Counted from the first letter of the stretch, positions 1 through 8,605 are shown. The stretch: 37,648 bases of DNA from Salinicola salarius (GCF_002179555.1 NZ_NHOU01000027.1:1-37648), one strand, 5' to 3'. Notes: generated by a model from the sequence alone, not told the origin. Program-made: numbers and translations.

Positions 1-3
1 ACC

Positions 4-28
4 GAACCCCGGCCATTGGCCGGGGTTC
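4..28. terminator. Perfect hairpin, possible terminator of an upstream gene
   Basis: A perfect 11-bp stem with a 3-nt loop (GAACCCCGGCC / ATT / GGCCGGGGTTC). It is followed by only a weakly T-rich stretch, so it could be a terminator of a gene left of the window or just a stable inverted repeat. Confidence 0.45.
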
Positions 29-97
29 ATTCGTTTAGGGGTCTCCCCATGGAGAGTCCCGGAGCGCCGGCCGGGTCATCGTCAGGCATCTATCTCG

Positions 98-128
98 AAA
101 CCCCAGCCCACAAGGCTGGGGTTTTTTT
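98..128 (+). terminator. Rho-independent terminator
   Basis: A GC-rich stem AAACCCCAGCC / GGCTGGGGTTT around a short loop is followed by a run of seven T. It ends transcription entering from the left edge just before rlmM. Since the T run lies only about 45 nt before the rlmM start, rlmM must have a very short leader or depend on partial read-through. Confidence 0.8.
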
Positions 129-172
129 ATGCCAGACTTTTTGGAAACGAGTATCAGCTTAGCGAGGCGATT

Positions 173-1252
173 GTGAACCGAGTGCCCAACGAATGGCTGT
201 TATATTGTCGAGCCGGTTTCGAACCCGACCTGGCGGCTGAAATCACTACCCGTGCACACAAACTCGATGAGCCGGGGCAGGTCGTGGCGGCCGAAAGCAA
301 CAGCGGTTTCGTTCGTTGGCAGAGCCACGATTCCCGACCAGCCAACGGTGTCCATCGTGGACTGCCGTTGATGTCTCTGGTATTCGCCAGGCAGTCACTG
401 GTTGCTTTCGAGCCGTTATCACTCTCCCGGGATGATCGGATTTCCCCCATCGTGGAACTGATCAAGCAAAGTGGCTGGAGCTTCGAGTCCATCTGGCATG
501 AAACGCCGGATACCAATGATGGCAAGAGCCTGGCACGTTTGGCCAAATCCTTGGGCCGCCCTCTGGAAAGCGCTTTGAAGCGAGGTGGCGGTTTGCGGCG
601 GAAGGCCGGTGGGCGTCGGCTGCATCTGTTCTGGCTAGCAGGCGACGCCGTACAGATCGGGATGAGCTTCCCTGGCAACCGCAGTGAACATCCGGGGGGC
701 GTCCTGCGTCTTCGTCATCCGGCGGATGCTCCGAGCCGTTCGACGCTGAAGCTCGAGGAAGCCTGGCATACCTTCGTACCAAAAGAGGCGTGGGAATCGC
801 GCCTGCATGAGGGCATGCAGGCCGTGGATCTCGGCGCGGCTCCGGGAGGCTGGACATACCAGCTGGTTCGCCGTGGGATGTTCGTCTATGCCATCGATAA
901 TGGACCTATGGCGTCGGGGCTGATGGCTACGGGGCAGGTCGAGCATCTGCGTGAAGACGGGTTCGTGTGGGAGCCCCCGTACCGCCTCGATTGGCTGGTC
1001 TGCGATATCGTCGACAAGCCGATGCGCGTCATCGACATGGTCGAACGATGGCTGATCAAGCGTTGGTGTCGTGAAGCGGTATTCAATCTGAAACTGCCGA
1101 TGAAAAAACGCTGGGAAGAGGTTCAGCGTTGCCTGACACGTCTCGAGATAAACCTGAAGGCAGAGGGCGTAGAGGCTGATATCGCCTGTCGTCACTTGTA
1201 TCATGACCGTGAAGAGGTCACCGTTCACGTTCGTCTGGATGGGGAACGATAA
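173..1252 (+). CDS. rlmM: 23S rRNA 2'-O-ribose C2498 methyltransferase RlmM
   Basis: A 359-residue protein matching RlmM (YgdE), which uses S-adenosylmethionine to methylate the 2'-OH of C2498 in 23S rRNA. The N-terminal half is the THUMP-like RNA-binding part. The C-terminal half is a Rossmann-type methyltransferase with SAM motif DLGAAPGGWT near residue 222, an Asp in WLVCDIV near 280, and a catalytic Lys in FNLKLPMKK near 303. Length fits the family (E. coli about 366 residues). The start is GTG at 173, preceded by GAGG at 164-167. tusA follows 18 nt after the stop codon, so the two are probably co-transcribed. Function is inferred from motifs and length. Confidence 0.93.
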   Translation: MNRVPNEWLLYCRAGFEPDLAAEITTRAHKLDEPGQVVAAESNSGFVRWQSHDSRPANGVHRGLPLMSLVFARQSLVAFEPLSLSRDDRISPIVELIKQSGWSFESIWHETPDTNDGKSLARLAKSLGRPLESALKRGGGLRRKAGGRRLHLFWLAGDAVQIGMSFPGNRSEHPGGVLRLRHPADAPSRSTLKLEEAWHTFVPKEAWESRLHEGMQAVDLGAAPGGWTYQLVRRGMFVYAIDNGPMASGLMATGQVEHLREDGFVWEPPYRLDWLVCDIVDKPMRVIDMVERWLIKRWCREAVFNLKLPMKKRWEEVQRCLTRLEINLKAEGVEADIACRHLYHDREEVTVHVRLDGER

Positions 1253-1270
1253 TGATTGCGCGAGGGAGCC

Positions 1271-1513
1271 ATGAGTAACGTTGAATCGACGCGAAGTGAA
1301 ACGCTGGATACCAGTGGGCTCTACTGTCCGGAGCCGATCATGTTGATGCATAACAAGGTGCGTGACATGTCGGTGGGCGACATTCTCGAAGTCATCGCTA
1401 CCGATCCCGCGACGACCCGCGATATCCCCAAATTCTGCAACTTTCTGGGGCACGAACTCATCGCGCAGTCCGAGGAAGAAGGGGAATACCGCTATCACAT
1501 TCTGTTGGGATGA
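1271..1513 (+). CDS. tusA: Sulfurtransferase TusA
   Basis: An 80-residue TusA-family sulfur carrier. In E. coli TusA receives persulfide sulfur from IscS and passes it to TusBCD for 2-thiolation of tRNA wobble uridine. The family signature is visible as LYCPEPIM near residues 18-25, where the Cys of the CPxP motif carries the persulfide. The ATG at 1271 is chosen because GAGGGAG precedes it at 1262-1268 and the protein then has normal family length; an in-frame TTG at 1256 would add five residues without benefit. It lies 18 nt behind rlmM and probably shares its transcript. Confidence 0.92.
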   Translation: MSNVESTRSETLDTSGLYCPEPIMLMHNKVRDMSVGDILEVIATDPATTRDIPKFCNFLGHELIAQSEEEGEYRYHILLG

Positions 1514-1550
1514 GATAGCGGTTCGGTCGAGACGTTTCCAGCCGGACCGA

Positions 1551-2246
1551 TCAGTTGTGCGGCATGACCATCAATGCCAACGCTTCCAGCGTATCCGGAT
1601 CTTCGTTGCGAATACGATTGGCGATATTACGCTGGAAGAAATAGAGCGTCTGATGGCGGCTCTTGCCAGGGTAGAGACATTCGTCCCCCATCAGCACGGG
1701 AAGCGACGTCGCCTGGTCCTCATCGACCAGCATCGCATCGACGGTTCCATCGCTGTAGAGATGCCAGCCAACAATCTGCTTGAGCTGCCAGGGTTTGCTG
1801 ACTTCATCCAGGCACAGTGCATGCGTGCCCTGGGTCTCCGGTAGCTGCTGAGTCAGGGAGACTTCCGGGGTCTCTTCGTAATCGAAGTAGGCTGCCGCGT
1901 GCGCCAGCTCGACGATCTTGTGCTCGGGCGCGTCGTGAAATATCTCGTGAGTCTCGGGATCCCGGTAGCCAACGAAGTGGCCGTACTCGGGGTTGTCCAG
2001 TTCATGGCACGATGCCAACGACTCCATCCAGGGCACCAGGCCGACGACTTCATCGTCTTCACGCAGGCCCCACGCCAGTAGTGGCATCCCGTACAGCGTA
2101 TCGGGATCGGAGGCGAGGTAGTAAAGCATTTCCAAACCATCGAGCTCAGGCGACAACCGGACCAACCGCTTCCTGGCTCTCAGCCGATGCCTCATGGTTT
2201 CCAGATCGATGATCTGCGCAGATCGAGGGGAAAGTGGGACACCCAT
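1551..2246 (-). CDS. Conserved hypothetical protein
   Basis: A 231-residue soluble acidic protein that I do not recognise. There is no signal peptide and no membrane segment. A short basic stretch (RHRLRARKRL near residues 19-28) is followed by an acidic, aromatic-rich body with no known catalytic motif. The start is placed at the ATG at 2246 because AGGAGG lies 6 nt upstream (2253-2258); an upstream ATG in frame at 2285 lacks a comparable site. It is convergent with tusA and follows the MATE gene on the same strand. Coding confidence comes from the strong ribosome site and length, not from function. Confidence 0.75.
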   Translation of the reverse strand: MGVPLSPRSAQIIDLETMRHRLRARKRLVRLSPELDGLEMLYYLASDPDTLYGMPLLAWGLREDDEVVGLVPWMESLASCHELDNPEYGHFVGYRDPETHEIFHDAPEHKIVELAHAAAYFDYEETPEVSLTQQLPETQGTHALCLDEVSKPWQLKQIVGWHLYSDGTVDAMLVDEDQATSLPVLMGDECLYPGKSRHQTLYFFQRNIANRIRNEDPDTLEALALMVMPHN

Positions 2247-2352
2247 GGCTACCCTCCTGGTCGGCAATGTCTCGGCTTGAGGCATGGTGCCAGTATTAGC
2301 ATAGCCATGAAGGGCCTGTTAAGCCCCGGGTTAAACTCGTCAGGGAATTATT

Positions 2353-3777
2353 TCAGGTTTCCATCAACTGACGCCGGCTGACGCGCCATAGCCGCCAGGC
2401 CAGCAGCAGCGTTGCCGAGGTCAAACCGGCATTGAGGCCGATCCAGTAACCGTAGATTCCCAGCGAATCGAACGTGCCATCCAGCCCTCGCCCCAGCAGA
2501 TGGCCGCAACCCAGGCCGACGAGCCAGTAGGAAAACAGCGTGATGCCCATGACCACGCGAGTATCCTTGTATCCGCGCAAGGCGCCAGCCAGATTGACCT
2601 GAAGCGAATCCGAAATCTGGAACATCATGGCCAGCAGGATCAGCGACATGGCCAAGGTTCGCACTTCGGGATTGCCGGTATAGAGCGACACCACAGGCGC
2701 CGCCAGCAACCAGATCAGCAGGCTGTTGAACAGCGCCAGCGCAAGGCCGACACCAATACCATTCCAGGCAACGAAGCGGGCTTCTGCATTGTTGCCGGCT
2801 CCCAGTCGGTTACTGACCCTGACGGTCAATGCCATGCTCAGCGACAGCGGCAGCATGAACAGAATCGATGTCACGTTGAGGGCGATCTGGTGTGCCGCTA
2901 CCGTGACCTCACCCAGATAGGCGACCAGTAGCGTGATCACGGTGAACAGAGTGACCTCGAAGAAGATCGCCAGACCAATCGGCAGGCCGATATACAGGAG
3001 TTCGGCGATGTCTCTCCAGCATGGCGGGGTTGGAGACGCCCAGAGCGTCACTGGCGCGTAGGCACGGCTTCGCGCCGTGTACCAGATCATGCCCAGGCAC
3101 ATGACCCACATGGAGAGGGCCGTCGCGATGCCGCAACCGAACGCGCCCAGTGCGGGCAGTTGCTGTAGGAACAGGGGAATGTCGTTGCCCAGAAGGCCGA
3201 TCAGCCCGGGGCCGCCGTAGATCAGTATGAAGTTGCCGGGAATGTTCACGGCCAACCCGAGAAGGCTCATCCACAATGCCGGGCGGGTATGATGCATGCC
3301 GTCGGAAAAGGCGCGCAACGCCTGATAGAGTGCGACTGCCGGAATACCGAACGCGGCGGCGTTCAGGTATTCGAGCGCCAGGCTGGCGACCCCGGTGGGG
3401 ATCTCCATCAGTTGGAAGATGGCGCGGCCGCCAAAGGTCATGATCAACGCGCTGAGGCATCCGAGTACCAGTGCCACCCAGAGCGCCTGGTGAACCTTCC
3501 CGCGTACCTGGTCGAAACGCTCCGCGCCTGCGCGATGGGCGACGATCGGAGTGACCCCCATCAACGTCCCGGTCATCAGCAACATTAGGGGCACCCAAAG
3601 GCTCGCGCCCACCGAAACGGCTGCCAGGTCGGTGGCGCTGGCCCGCCCTGACATGATCACATCCGATGCACTCATGCCGGCTTGTGCCAACTGCGCGCCA
3701 CAGATCGGCAGGCCCAGGCGCACCAGGCTCGCCGTCTCTTTTCGGCAGCGGTAAAAACGATGGGCGGTCGACGACAC
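2353..3777 (-). CDS. MATE family multidrug/Na+ antiporter (NorM-like)
   Basis: A 474-residue polytopic membrane protein of the MATE family, with about twelve predicted hydrophobic segments in two six-helix halves. It resembles NorM/MdtK, which export cationic drugs in exchange for Na+ or H+. Visible features include the N-terminal TM1 region LGLPICGAQLAQAG, and SDVIMSGRAS, typical of the MATE TM1-TM2 area with the conserved Asp. Length matches the family (450-480 residues). It stands alone on the minus strand, divergent from epmC. The natural substrate cannot be read from sequence. Confidence 0.92.
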   Translation of the reverse strand: MSSTAHRFYRCRKETASLVRLGLPICGAQLAQAGMSASDVIMSGRASATDLAAVSVGASLWVPLMLLMTGTLMGVTPIVAHRAGAERFDQVRGKVHQALWVALVLGCLSALIMTFGGRAIFQLMEIPTGVASLALEYLNAAAFGIPAVALYQALRAFSDGMHHTRPALWMSLLGLAVNIPGNFILIYGGPGLIGLLGNDIPLFLQQLPALGAFGCGIATALSMWVMCLGMIWYTARSRAYAPVTLWASPTPPCWRDIAELLYIGLPIGLAIFFEVTLFTVITLLVAYLGEVTVAAHQIALNVTSILFMLPLSLSMALTVRVSNRLGAGNNAEARFVAWNGIGVGLALALFNSLLIWLLAAPVVSLYTGNPEVRTLAMSLILLAMMFQISDSLQVNLAGALRGYKDTRVVMGITLFSYWLVGLGCGHLLGRGLDGTFDSLGIYGYWIGLNAGLTSATLLLAWRLWRVSRRQLMET

Positions 3778-3860
3778 GAAGCGCTCCTTGACCGAACGGA
3801 CAGGGCGGCGATTCTAGCAGGAGTCGACCGCCAGCGCTCGGCGACGGAGGTGAACTTACG

Positions 3861-3866
3861 TATACT
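3861..3866 (+). promoter_or_regulatory. Candidate -10 box for epmC
   Basis: TATACT, 24 nt before the epmC ATG, in the short region divergent to the MATE gene. The -35 region at the expected distance (about 3838-3843) is poor, so the call rests on the -10 match and position. Confidence 0.35.
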
Positions 3867-3889
3867 CCGGCGCAGTTCTGGAGGCGTTC

Positions 3890-4483
3890 ATGATTCATGA
3901 CATCGACAATCTGATTCTTCTGTTCGACGGCGTATTCGCCGACCGTTATCGTACAAGGCTGGTTCGCGGAGAGGACGAGCCCATTTATCTACCCGCGGAC
4001 GGCCGGCACGATCATCACCGTATCGTGTTTGCCCATGGCTTTTTTGCCAGCGCACTGCATGAAATCAGCCATTGGTGTATCGCCGGAGAAAAGCGTCGCC
4101 AGCTCGAGGACTACGGCTACTGGTACGAGCCGGATGGGCGCGACGCCCGCCAGCAGGAAGACTTCGAGCGGGTGGAGGTCGCGCCCCAGGCATTGGAGTC
4201 GCTGTTCAGCGAAGCGTGCGGGAAACCATTCCAGGTCAGCGTCGACAATCTCGATGGCATCGAGGTCGATCGACAGGCTTTCAGCAGGAAAGTCTCCGCG
4301 CGAGCAGCTCGTTATCGTAGTGAAGGCATGCCGCTACGCGCCCAGGCCTTGATCGACACGCTCGTTATCTTCTATGCGGGAAAGGGCGGGATCCAGGAAG
4401 CCATCGCCGCCGGGCGGCGACGGCTCGACGTAAACGATACTACTCGTCCTGCTGAACCAGCCGTTGATGTAGATAGAGCATGA
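3890..4483 (+). CDS. epmC: Elongation factor P hydroxylase EpmC (YfcM)
   Basis: A 197-residue protein of the YfcM/EpmC family. EpmC hydroxylates the beta-lysylated lysine of elongation factor P, the last step of the EpmABC pathway that lets EF-P rescue ribosomes at polyproline stretches. The family hallmark HEISHW near residues 57-62, in FASALHEISHWCIAGEKRR, supplies His ligands for the iron centre. Length is close to E. coli YfcM (182). The ATG at 3890 has GGAGG at 3880-3884. Its 3' end overlaps the convergent gene ending at 4440 by 44 bp. Whether EpmA and EpmB occur elsewhere in the genome cannot be seen here. Confidence 0.9.
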   Translation: MIHDIDNLILLFDGVFADRYRTRLVRGEDEPIYLPADGRHDHHRIVFAHGFFASALHEISHWCIAGEKRRQLEDYGYWYEPDGRDARQQEDFERVEVAPQALESLFSEACGKPFQVSVDNLDGIEVDRQAFSRKVSARAARYRSEGMPLRAQALIDTLVIFYAGKGGIQEAIAAGRRRLDVNDTTRPAEPAVDVDRA

Positions 4484-4922
4484 CCTGCACCTCGTGCTCC
4501 GGACGCAACGGCTCGAGGCCCATCTCCCCGAAGAGCTCGTTGCGGGCGCGGGCCCATTCGCCGGGCTCGAGGTCGGGGTAGAGCGTCGAGGCGGGCGCCA
4601 GCTCGACGAAAGGGTCGACGCCGAAGTCATCGAACATCAACGATAGCGCCGCTTCGTCATCCTGGACGCCGGCGGTATAGAGTGTCTCGCTGAAGTGATC
4701 GTTCTCCAGCTCCCTGAGTACATCGAGAGGGCTGATACCCAGGTGGCGGAGTTCATCGAGATCGTAGCCGCCGAGCGACAGCAGTTCGTCTTCCAGCCAT
4801 TCGTCGTCAGGCTGGATCAGGGTATTCTTGACCTGGCCGTTGGGCAGCGCCCAAGCGATGGCCAGCGGCAGCGAGTTGTCGCCACCTGTCTCGACGGCGA
4901 TGAATCCGGGATAGTTCGTCAT
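4440..4922 (-). CDS. Degenerate DnaQ-fold exonuclease-like protein
   Basis: A 160-residue acidic protein starting at the ATG at 4922, which overlaps the tatD stop in an ATGA arrangement, so it is translationally coupled to tatD. The pattern FIAVETGG, PLAIAWALPNG, LIQPDDEW, LGISPLDV resembles the first half of small RNase-H-fold exonucleases of the DnaQ type (usual form F.DfE....yPieIaWsLpdG...lI.P...W....HGIs). The catalytic Asp of motif I is replaced (AVE instead of DxE), so it is probably inactive or has another role. The alignment is from memory and distant; a plain hypothetical protein is the alternative. It converges with epmC with a 44-bp overlap. Confidence 0.6.
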   Translation of the reverse strand: MTNYPGFIAVETGGDNSLPLAIAWALPNGQVKNTLIQPDDEWLEDELLSLGGYDLDELRHLGISPLDVLRELENDHFSETLYTAGVQDDEAALSLMFDDFGVDPFVELAPASTLYPDLEPGEWARARNELFGEMGLEPLRPEHEVQVMLYLHQRLVQQDE

Positions 4923-5794
4923 TCGCCAGCGACCTCCTCGAGCCGAAAGAAACGCTTGGCCGTCAGCGTGGTCTGTCTCGCCAGCTCGGCCTCGGTCGTG
5001 CCGCGCCAGTGCGCCAGTTCTCTCACTATCCAAGGTAGCAGAGCCGGCTCGTGGCGGCGTCCTTTTATCTTTGCCGGCAGGTTGCGGGGCAGTAGATAAG
5101 GACAATCGGTTTCCACCATCAGGCGGTTGTCGGGGATGTCGGCGACGAACTCGCGAAGATGATGGCCGCGACGTTCATCGCTCAGCCAGCCGGTCTGACC
5201 AATATGCAGGTCCAGATCGAGATAGCCGTGGAGCGTCTTCCTGTCGCCGGTGAAGCAGTGCACGACGGCGTCGCTGAGCCGGTCTCGCCACTCCCGCAGC
5301 ATGTCCAGCATCCGGCGGCCGGCGTCACGCTCGTGGAGAAACACGGGTAGCCCCGTCTCTGCCGCCAGGGCCAGTTGCGCTTCCAGCGCGCGTTCCTGGT
5401 TTGTCGGCGATGAAAAATTGCGGTGGAAATCGAGGCCGCATTCGCCCACGGCGACCACGACCTCCTGACGATGAAGCTCGCGCATCGCCTGCTCCAGCTC
5501 GGGATTCCAGTCGGCGGCGTGATGAGGGTGCAAGCCCGCCGTGGCATGGAGACCCGCGAAACGGGTCGCCAGCTTCGCTGCCCTGGTGGCGCCCTCGAGA
5601 TCGGCACCGGTGATCACGAGCGTCGTGACATTGGCCTCGGTCGCCCGAGTCAGCGTGGCCTCGAGATCTCGGTCGAAGCTCTCGTGCGTCAGGTTGGCCC
5701 CGATATCGACCAGTGGCATCGGGGAAGTGATGCGTAACGCTTCCGGCAGCGGAGAACCGCCGTTCGAGGATTCATGCGGGGACGTGTCGCTCAC
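4919..5794 (-). CDS. tatD: TatD-family metal-dependent DNase
   Basis: A 291-residue TatD-type 3'-5' DNase with a TIM-barrel amidohydrolase fold. Conserved metal and active-site motifs appear in order: VDIGANL (the DxGxN form of TatD rather than HxH of YcfH), GLHPHHA, VGECGLDFHRNFS, FLHERDA, VHCFTGD and VETDCPYLLPRNL. The GTG start at 5794 is preceded by GAGGAG at 5801-5806 at good spacing. The conventional TatD start (MPLVDIG, ATG at 5719) lies inside and has no obvious ribosome site, so a 25-residue N-terminal extension is possible but uncertain. The DnaQ-like gene follows with a 4-bp overlap, suggesting a nuclease-flavoured two-gene operon. Confidence 0.9.
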   Translation of the reverse strand: MSDTSPHESSNGGSPLPEALRITSPMPLVDIGANLTHESFDRDLEATLTRATEANVTTLVITGADLEGATRAAKLATRFAGLHATAGLHPHHAADWNPELEQAMRELHRQEVVVAVGECGLDFHRNFSSPTNQERALEAQLALAAETGLPVFLHERDAGRRMLDMLREWRDRLSDAVVHCFTGDRKTLHGYLDLDLHIGQTGWLSDERRGHHLREFVADIPDNRLMVETDCPYLLPRNLPAKIKGRRHEPALLPWIVRELAHWRGTTEAELARQTTLTAKRFFRLEEVAGE

Positions 5795-5859
5795 GCGGCA
5801 CTCCTCTTGGTCGGTGAATGTGAGTCGATGGATGTCAGTCGGTGATGATGTCGACAAGC

Positions 5860-5865
5860 ATTGTA
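5860..5865 (-). promoter_or_regulatory. Candidate -10 box for tatD
   Basis: TACAAT on the minus strand, 65 nt upstream of the tatD GTG. The -35 at 17-bp spacing (TTCGCC) is weak. A matching TACAAT on the plus strand at 5929-5934 could serve uup. Confidence 0.3.
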
Positions 5866-5928
5866 AAGCGCCGGACGCCAACGGCGAAGCATGGGCCAAT
5901 CCATTTCGGCGAGTCTGGGCGAGCAAGG

Positions 5929-5934
5929 TACAAT
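5929..5934 (+). promoter_or_regulatory. Candidate -10 box for uup
   Basis: TACAAT on the plus strand, about 100 nt upstream of the uup GTG, with only a weak -35 element (around 5906). It would put the short repeats at 5948-5991 inside the transcribed leader. Confidence 0.3.
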
Positions 5935-5947
5935 GCTGGCCAGACAA

Positions 5948-5991
5948 CACGTTTCGCCAGAAGCACGTTCGGCAAGACACGCTTGGCAAGA
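5948..5991. repeat. Three imperfect 14-16 bp tandem repeats in the uup leader
   Basis: Consecutive units CACGTTTCGCCAGAAG, CACGTTCGGCAAGA and CACGCTTGGCAAGA. They lie between the candidate promoter and the uup start. Function unknown. Confidence 0.5.
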
Positions 5992-6035
5992 TATGACCGT
6001 CACCATTTCGAAGTTTCACGATCGCGAGGTCCTAC

Positions 6036-7961
6036 GTGGCTCTGCTACGCCTTGAACAACTGCAACTCGCCTACGGGCATCATACGCTGCTCGATGGCGC
6101 CGACCTGGTCATCGAGAAGGGAGAGCGCATCGCGCTGGTCGGGCGTAACGGCACCGGCAAGTCGACGCTGCTGAAACTGATCGCGGGCGATAATCAAGCC
6201 GACGATGGCCACATCTGGCGCGCGCCGGGTCTCAAGATCGGCGTTCTCGAGCAGGCGTTGCCGGACGCCGACGAGGCGACGATCTTTGAAGTCGTCGCCC
6301 AGGGGTTGCCCGAAACCGGGGCCCTGCTGGCCGAGTATCACCGTCTCGTGGCGATGGCCGAGCCGGACATGCGACGACTGGAGACGCTGCAGACACGTCT
6401 GGAAGCGCAGGACGGCTGGTCTTTCCATCAGCGTATCGACACCGTGCTGACCCGACTGGGCCTGCCGGCCGACGCCATGATGAGCGGCCTCTCGGGTGGC
6501 TGGCGCCGGCGGGTGGCACTGGCGCGCGCCATGGTGGCCGGGCCCGATCTGCTGCTGCTCGACGAGCCGACCAACCATCTCGACATCGATACCATTACCT
6601 GGCTCGAAGAGCAGCTTCTGGCATTCGACGGCGCCGTCCTGTTCATTACCCACGACCGCGCCTTTCTTTCGAAGCTGGCGACCACGATTCTGGAGCTCGA
6701 CCGTGGGCGCCTGGGTCGTTACCCCGGTGATTACGCCACCTACCAGGCACAGAAGGCGCACGAACTGGAAGTCGAGGCGCGCGAACGGGCCGAGTTCGAC
6801 AAGAAACTGGCGCAGGAGGAAACATGGATTCGTCAGGGCATCAAGGCGCGCCGAACCCGCAACGAAGGCCGGGTCCGGGCGCTGGAAAAGATGCGCAACG
6901 AACGCTCCCAACGGCGCGAGCGCCAGGGCAAGGCATCGTTTCAGGTGGATAGCGGCGAACGCAGCGGCAAGCGCGTCGTCGAGCTGCAGGGGGTGACGCA
7001 CTACTATGCAGACGCCTGCATCATCCGCGATCTGTCGCTGGAGATTCAGCGCGGCGATCGCATTGGGCTGATCGGGCGCAACGGTGCCGGCAAGACCACG
7101 CTGCTCAAGATTCTGCTGGGCGAACTTGAGCCCAGCGAAGGCAGCGTGCGCATGGGCACCAACCTGTCGGTCGCCTATTTCGACCAGCTGCGCGCGGGGC
7201 TCGAGCTGAACAAGAGCGTCTACGACAACGTCGCTCAGGGCAGCGACAAGGTGACGGTCGCGGGCAAGGACAAGCACGTCATCAGCTACCTGCAGGACTT
7301 CCTGTTCACGCCGGAGCGCGCAAGACAACCGGTCAAGGCGCTGTCCGGCGGCGAGTCCAACCGCCTGCTGCTGGCCAAGCTCTTCACCCAGCCGGCCAAC
7401 GTGCTGGTGCTGGACGAGCCGACCAACGATCTCGACGTGGAAACCCTGGAGCTGCTGGAGGAGCTGCTGCTCGATTTCGAAGGCACGCTGCTGCTGGTCT
7501 CGCATGACCGCGCGTTCATGGACAACGTGGTCACCGACGTGCTGGCGTTCGAGGGTGATGGCATCGTGCGCAGCTACGTGGGTGGGTATACCGACTGGGT
7601 CCGACAGGGCGGGCGGCTACCGCCGGCACCATGGGAGCTGGCCGAGGCACGCAAGGCGCAGGAAAAGCTGGCCGAGCGGCAGACGGCATCTGCGCAATCG
7701 ACGAAGGGCGAAAGCGACAAGCGTCGCCAGAAGCTCTCCTACAAGCTGCAACGGGAGCTGGACTCATTACCCGCGACGATCGAATCGCTGGAAGGCAAGA
7801 TCGCGACGTTCGAGGCCCAGATGGGGGAGCCGGACTTCTACCAGCAGGACAGCGAGACCGTCACCGCGGCCATCGAGGCGCTTTCGGCAACCCAGGCCGA
7901 GCTGGATCGGGCGATGCAACGCTGGATGGAACTGGAGGCGATGGCGGAAGGAGAGGGCTAG
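6036..7961 (+). CDS. uup: ABC-F ATPase Uup
   Basis: A 641-residue ABC-F protein with two ATPase cassettes and no membrane segments. Cassette 1 has Walker A GRNGTGKST (residues 36-44), signature LSGGW and Walker B LLLLDEPTNHLD. Cassette 2 has GRNGAGKTT, LSGGESN and VLVLDEPTNDLD. A charged linker rich in Arg and Lys lies between them (about residues 245-310), and the last 80 residues form a basic coiled coil, the DNA- or ribosome-binding tail typical of Uup. Length matches E. coli Uup (635). Uup acts on the ribosome and affects precise transposon excision. The GTG start at 6036 follows GAGG at 6026-6029. Confidence 0.93.
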   Translation: MALLRLEQLQLAYGHHTLLDGADLVIEKGERIALVGRNGTGKSTLLKLIAGDNQADDGHIWRAPGLKIGVLEQALPDADEATIFEVVAQGLPETGALLAEYHRLVAMAEPDMRRLETLQTRLEAQDGWSFHQRIDTVLTRLGLPADAMMSGLSGGWRRRVALARAMVAGPDLLLLDEPTNHLDIDTITWLEEQLLAFDGAVLFITHDRAFLSKLATTILELDRGRLGRYPGDYATYQAQKAHELEVEARERAEFDKKLAQEETWIRQGIKARRTRNEGRVRALEKMRNERSQRRERQGKASFQVDSGERSGKRVVELQGVTHYYADACIIRDLSLEIQRGDRIGLIGRNGAGKTTLLKILLGELEPSEGSVRMGTNLSVAYFDQLRAGLELNKSVYDNVAQGSDKVTVAGKDKHVISYLQDFLFTPERARQPVKALSGGESNRLLLAKLFTQPANVLVLDEPTNDLDVETLELLEELLLDFEGTLLLVSHDRAFMDNVVTDVLAFEGDGIVRSYVGGYTDWVRQGGRLPPAPWELAEARKAQEKLAERQTASAQSTKGESDKRRQKLSYKLQRELDSLPATIESLEGKIATFEAQMGEPDFYQQDSETVTAAIEALSATQAELDRAMQRWMELEAMAEGEG

Positions 7962-7983
7962 TCGCCGCTCGCGGCGGCAGAAT

Positions 7984-8010
7984 GTGCCTTGCCCGCGACG
8001 GGCAAGGCAC
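7984..8010. terminator. Perfect 11-bp inverted repeat between convergent uup and usp genes
   Basis: GTGCCTTGCCC and GGGCAAGGCAC flank a 5-nt loop. It lies between two convergent genes, fitting a bidirectional transcription barrier, but there is no T run on either side. A smaller GC stem (about 7963-7976) precedes it. Confidence 0.5.
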
Positions 8011-8045
8011 ATGATTCAGCCATGGAGACGAAGCAGGAGGTCACA

Positions 8046-8501
8046 CTACTCTTCCGTTTCGCCATCCTTGCCGACGCGAACCGCCAATACGTCACACTCT
8101 GCGCCATGCAGAACGCCGGTCGATGTCGATCCCAGCAACAGCGCGAAGCCGTGGCGGCCATGGGAGCCCACGACGATCAGGTCCACGTCGTGTTCCTTGG
8201 CAAAGCGCTGAATTTCAGTATCCGGCATTCCGACCACGATATGCTGGTCTTCCCGAGGAATATCGTAAGGATCGGAGATGTCGGCCAGTCGCTGCGTGGC
8301 GTGTTCGTCGAGCTGATCCTGGATGCTCGTCAGGTCCATCGGGATATCACCGCCATAGGCAAATCCCAGGGGTTCCAGCGTGTGGATGATCGAGAGCTTG
8401 GCTTGGTTCCGGCGTGCGATGGGAATCGCGCGTTCCAGGACTTTATGCGAATCCTTGGTCAGATCCACGGCAACCAGCACGTGATGGTATTCGTTGCTCA
8501 T
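8046..8501 (-). CDS. Universal stress protein (UspA family)
   Basis: A 151-residue single-domain UspA-family protein, probably cytoplasmic and nucleotide-binding. Visible features are the first strand HHVLVAVDLTKDS (residues 6-18), and the ATP-loop pattern VVGSHGRHGFALLLGSTS, close to the G2xG9xG(S/T) motif of ATP-binding members, with one residue fewer in the spacer. It ends in the usual strand CDVLAVRV. The ATG at 8501 matches family length; an upstream extension in the same frame would be antisense intergenic sequence. Halomonas TeaD is a protein of this class, but no teaABC transporter is adjacent, so it should not be called teaD. Confidence 0.9.
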   Translation of the reverse strand: MSNEYHHVLVAVDLTKDSHKVLERAIPIARRNQAKLSIIHTLEPLGFAYGGDIPMDLTSIQDQLDEHATQRLADISDPYDIPREDQHIVVGMPDTEIQRFAKEHDVDLIVVGSHGRHGFALLLGSTSTGVLHGAECDVLAVRVGKDGETEE

Positions 8502-8582
8502 CGGGTAACCCCCCGTTCGGCGAATGAACATGGATAACTGTAAGCGCGCCTCATGAGCGGCACAACGCAATTTTCGATAATG

Positions 8583-8605
8583 GCCTGCGGTCAGGCGCCG
8601 CAGGC
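8583..8605. repeat. Perfect hairpin in the usp upstream region
   Basis: GCCTGCGG and CCGCAGGC form an 8-bp stem around a 7-nt loop, about 80 nt upstream of the usp start. It could be a 5' leader structure or an operator; nothing distinguishes these. Confidence 0.4.

Noticed and set aside
5795-6019. Long N-terminal extension of TatD to 6019
   Set aside because: It crosses the promoter region of uup and has no homology; GAGGAG supports the GTG at 5794.
6045-7505. 486-codon open frame antisense to uup
   Set aside because: Mirrors the Uup coding sequence; no independent evidence.
8046-8501. Naming the stress protein teaD
   Set aside because: No teaABC ectoine transporter genes are adjacent; only general UspA membership is supported.
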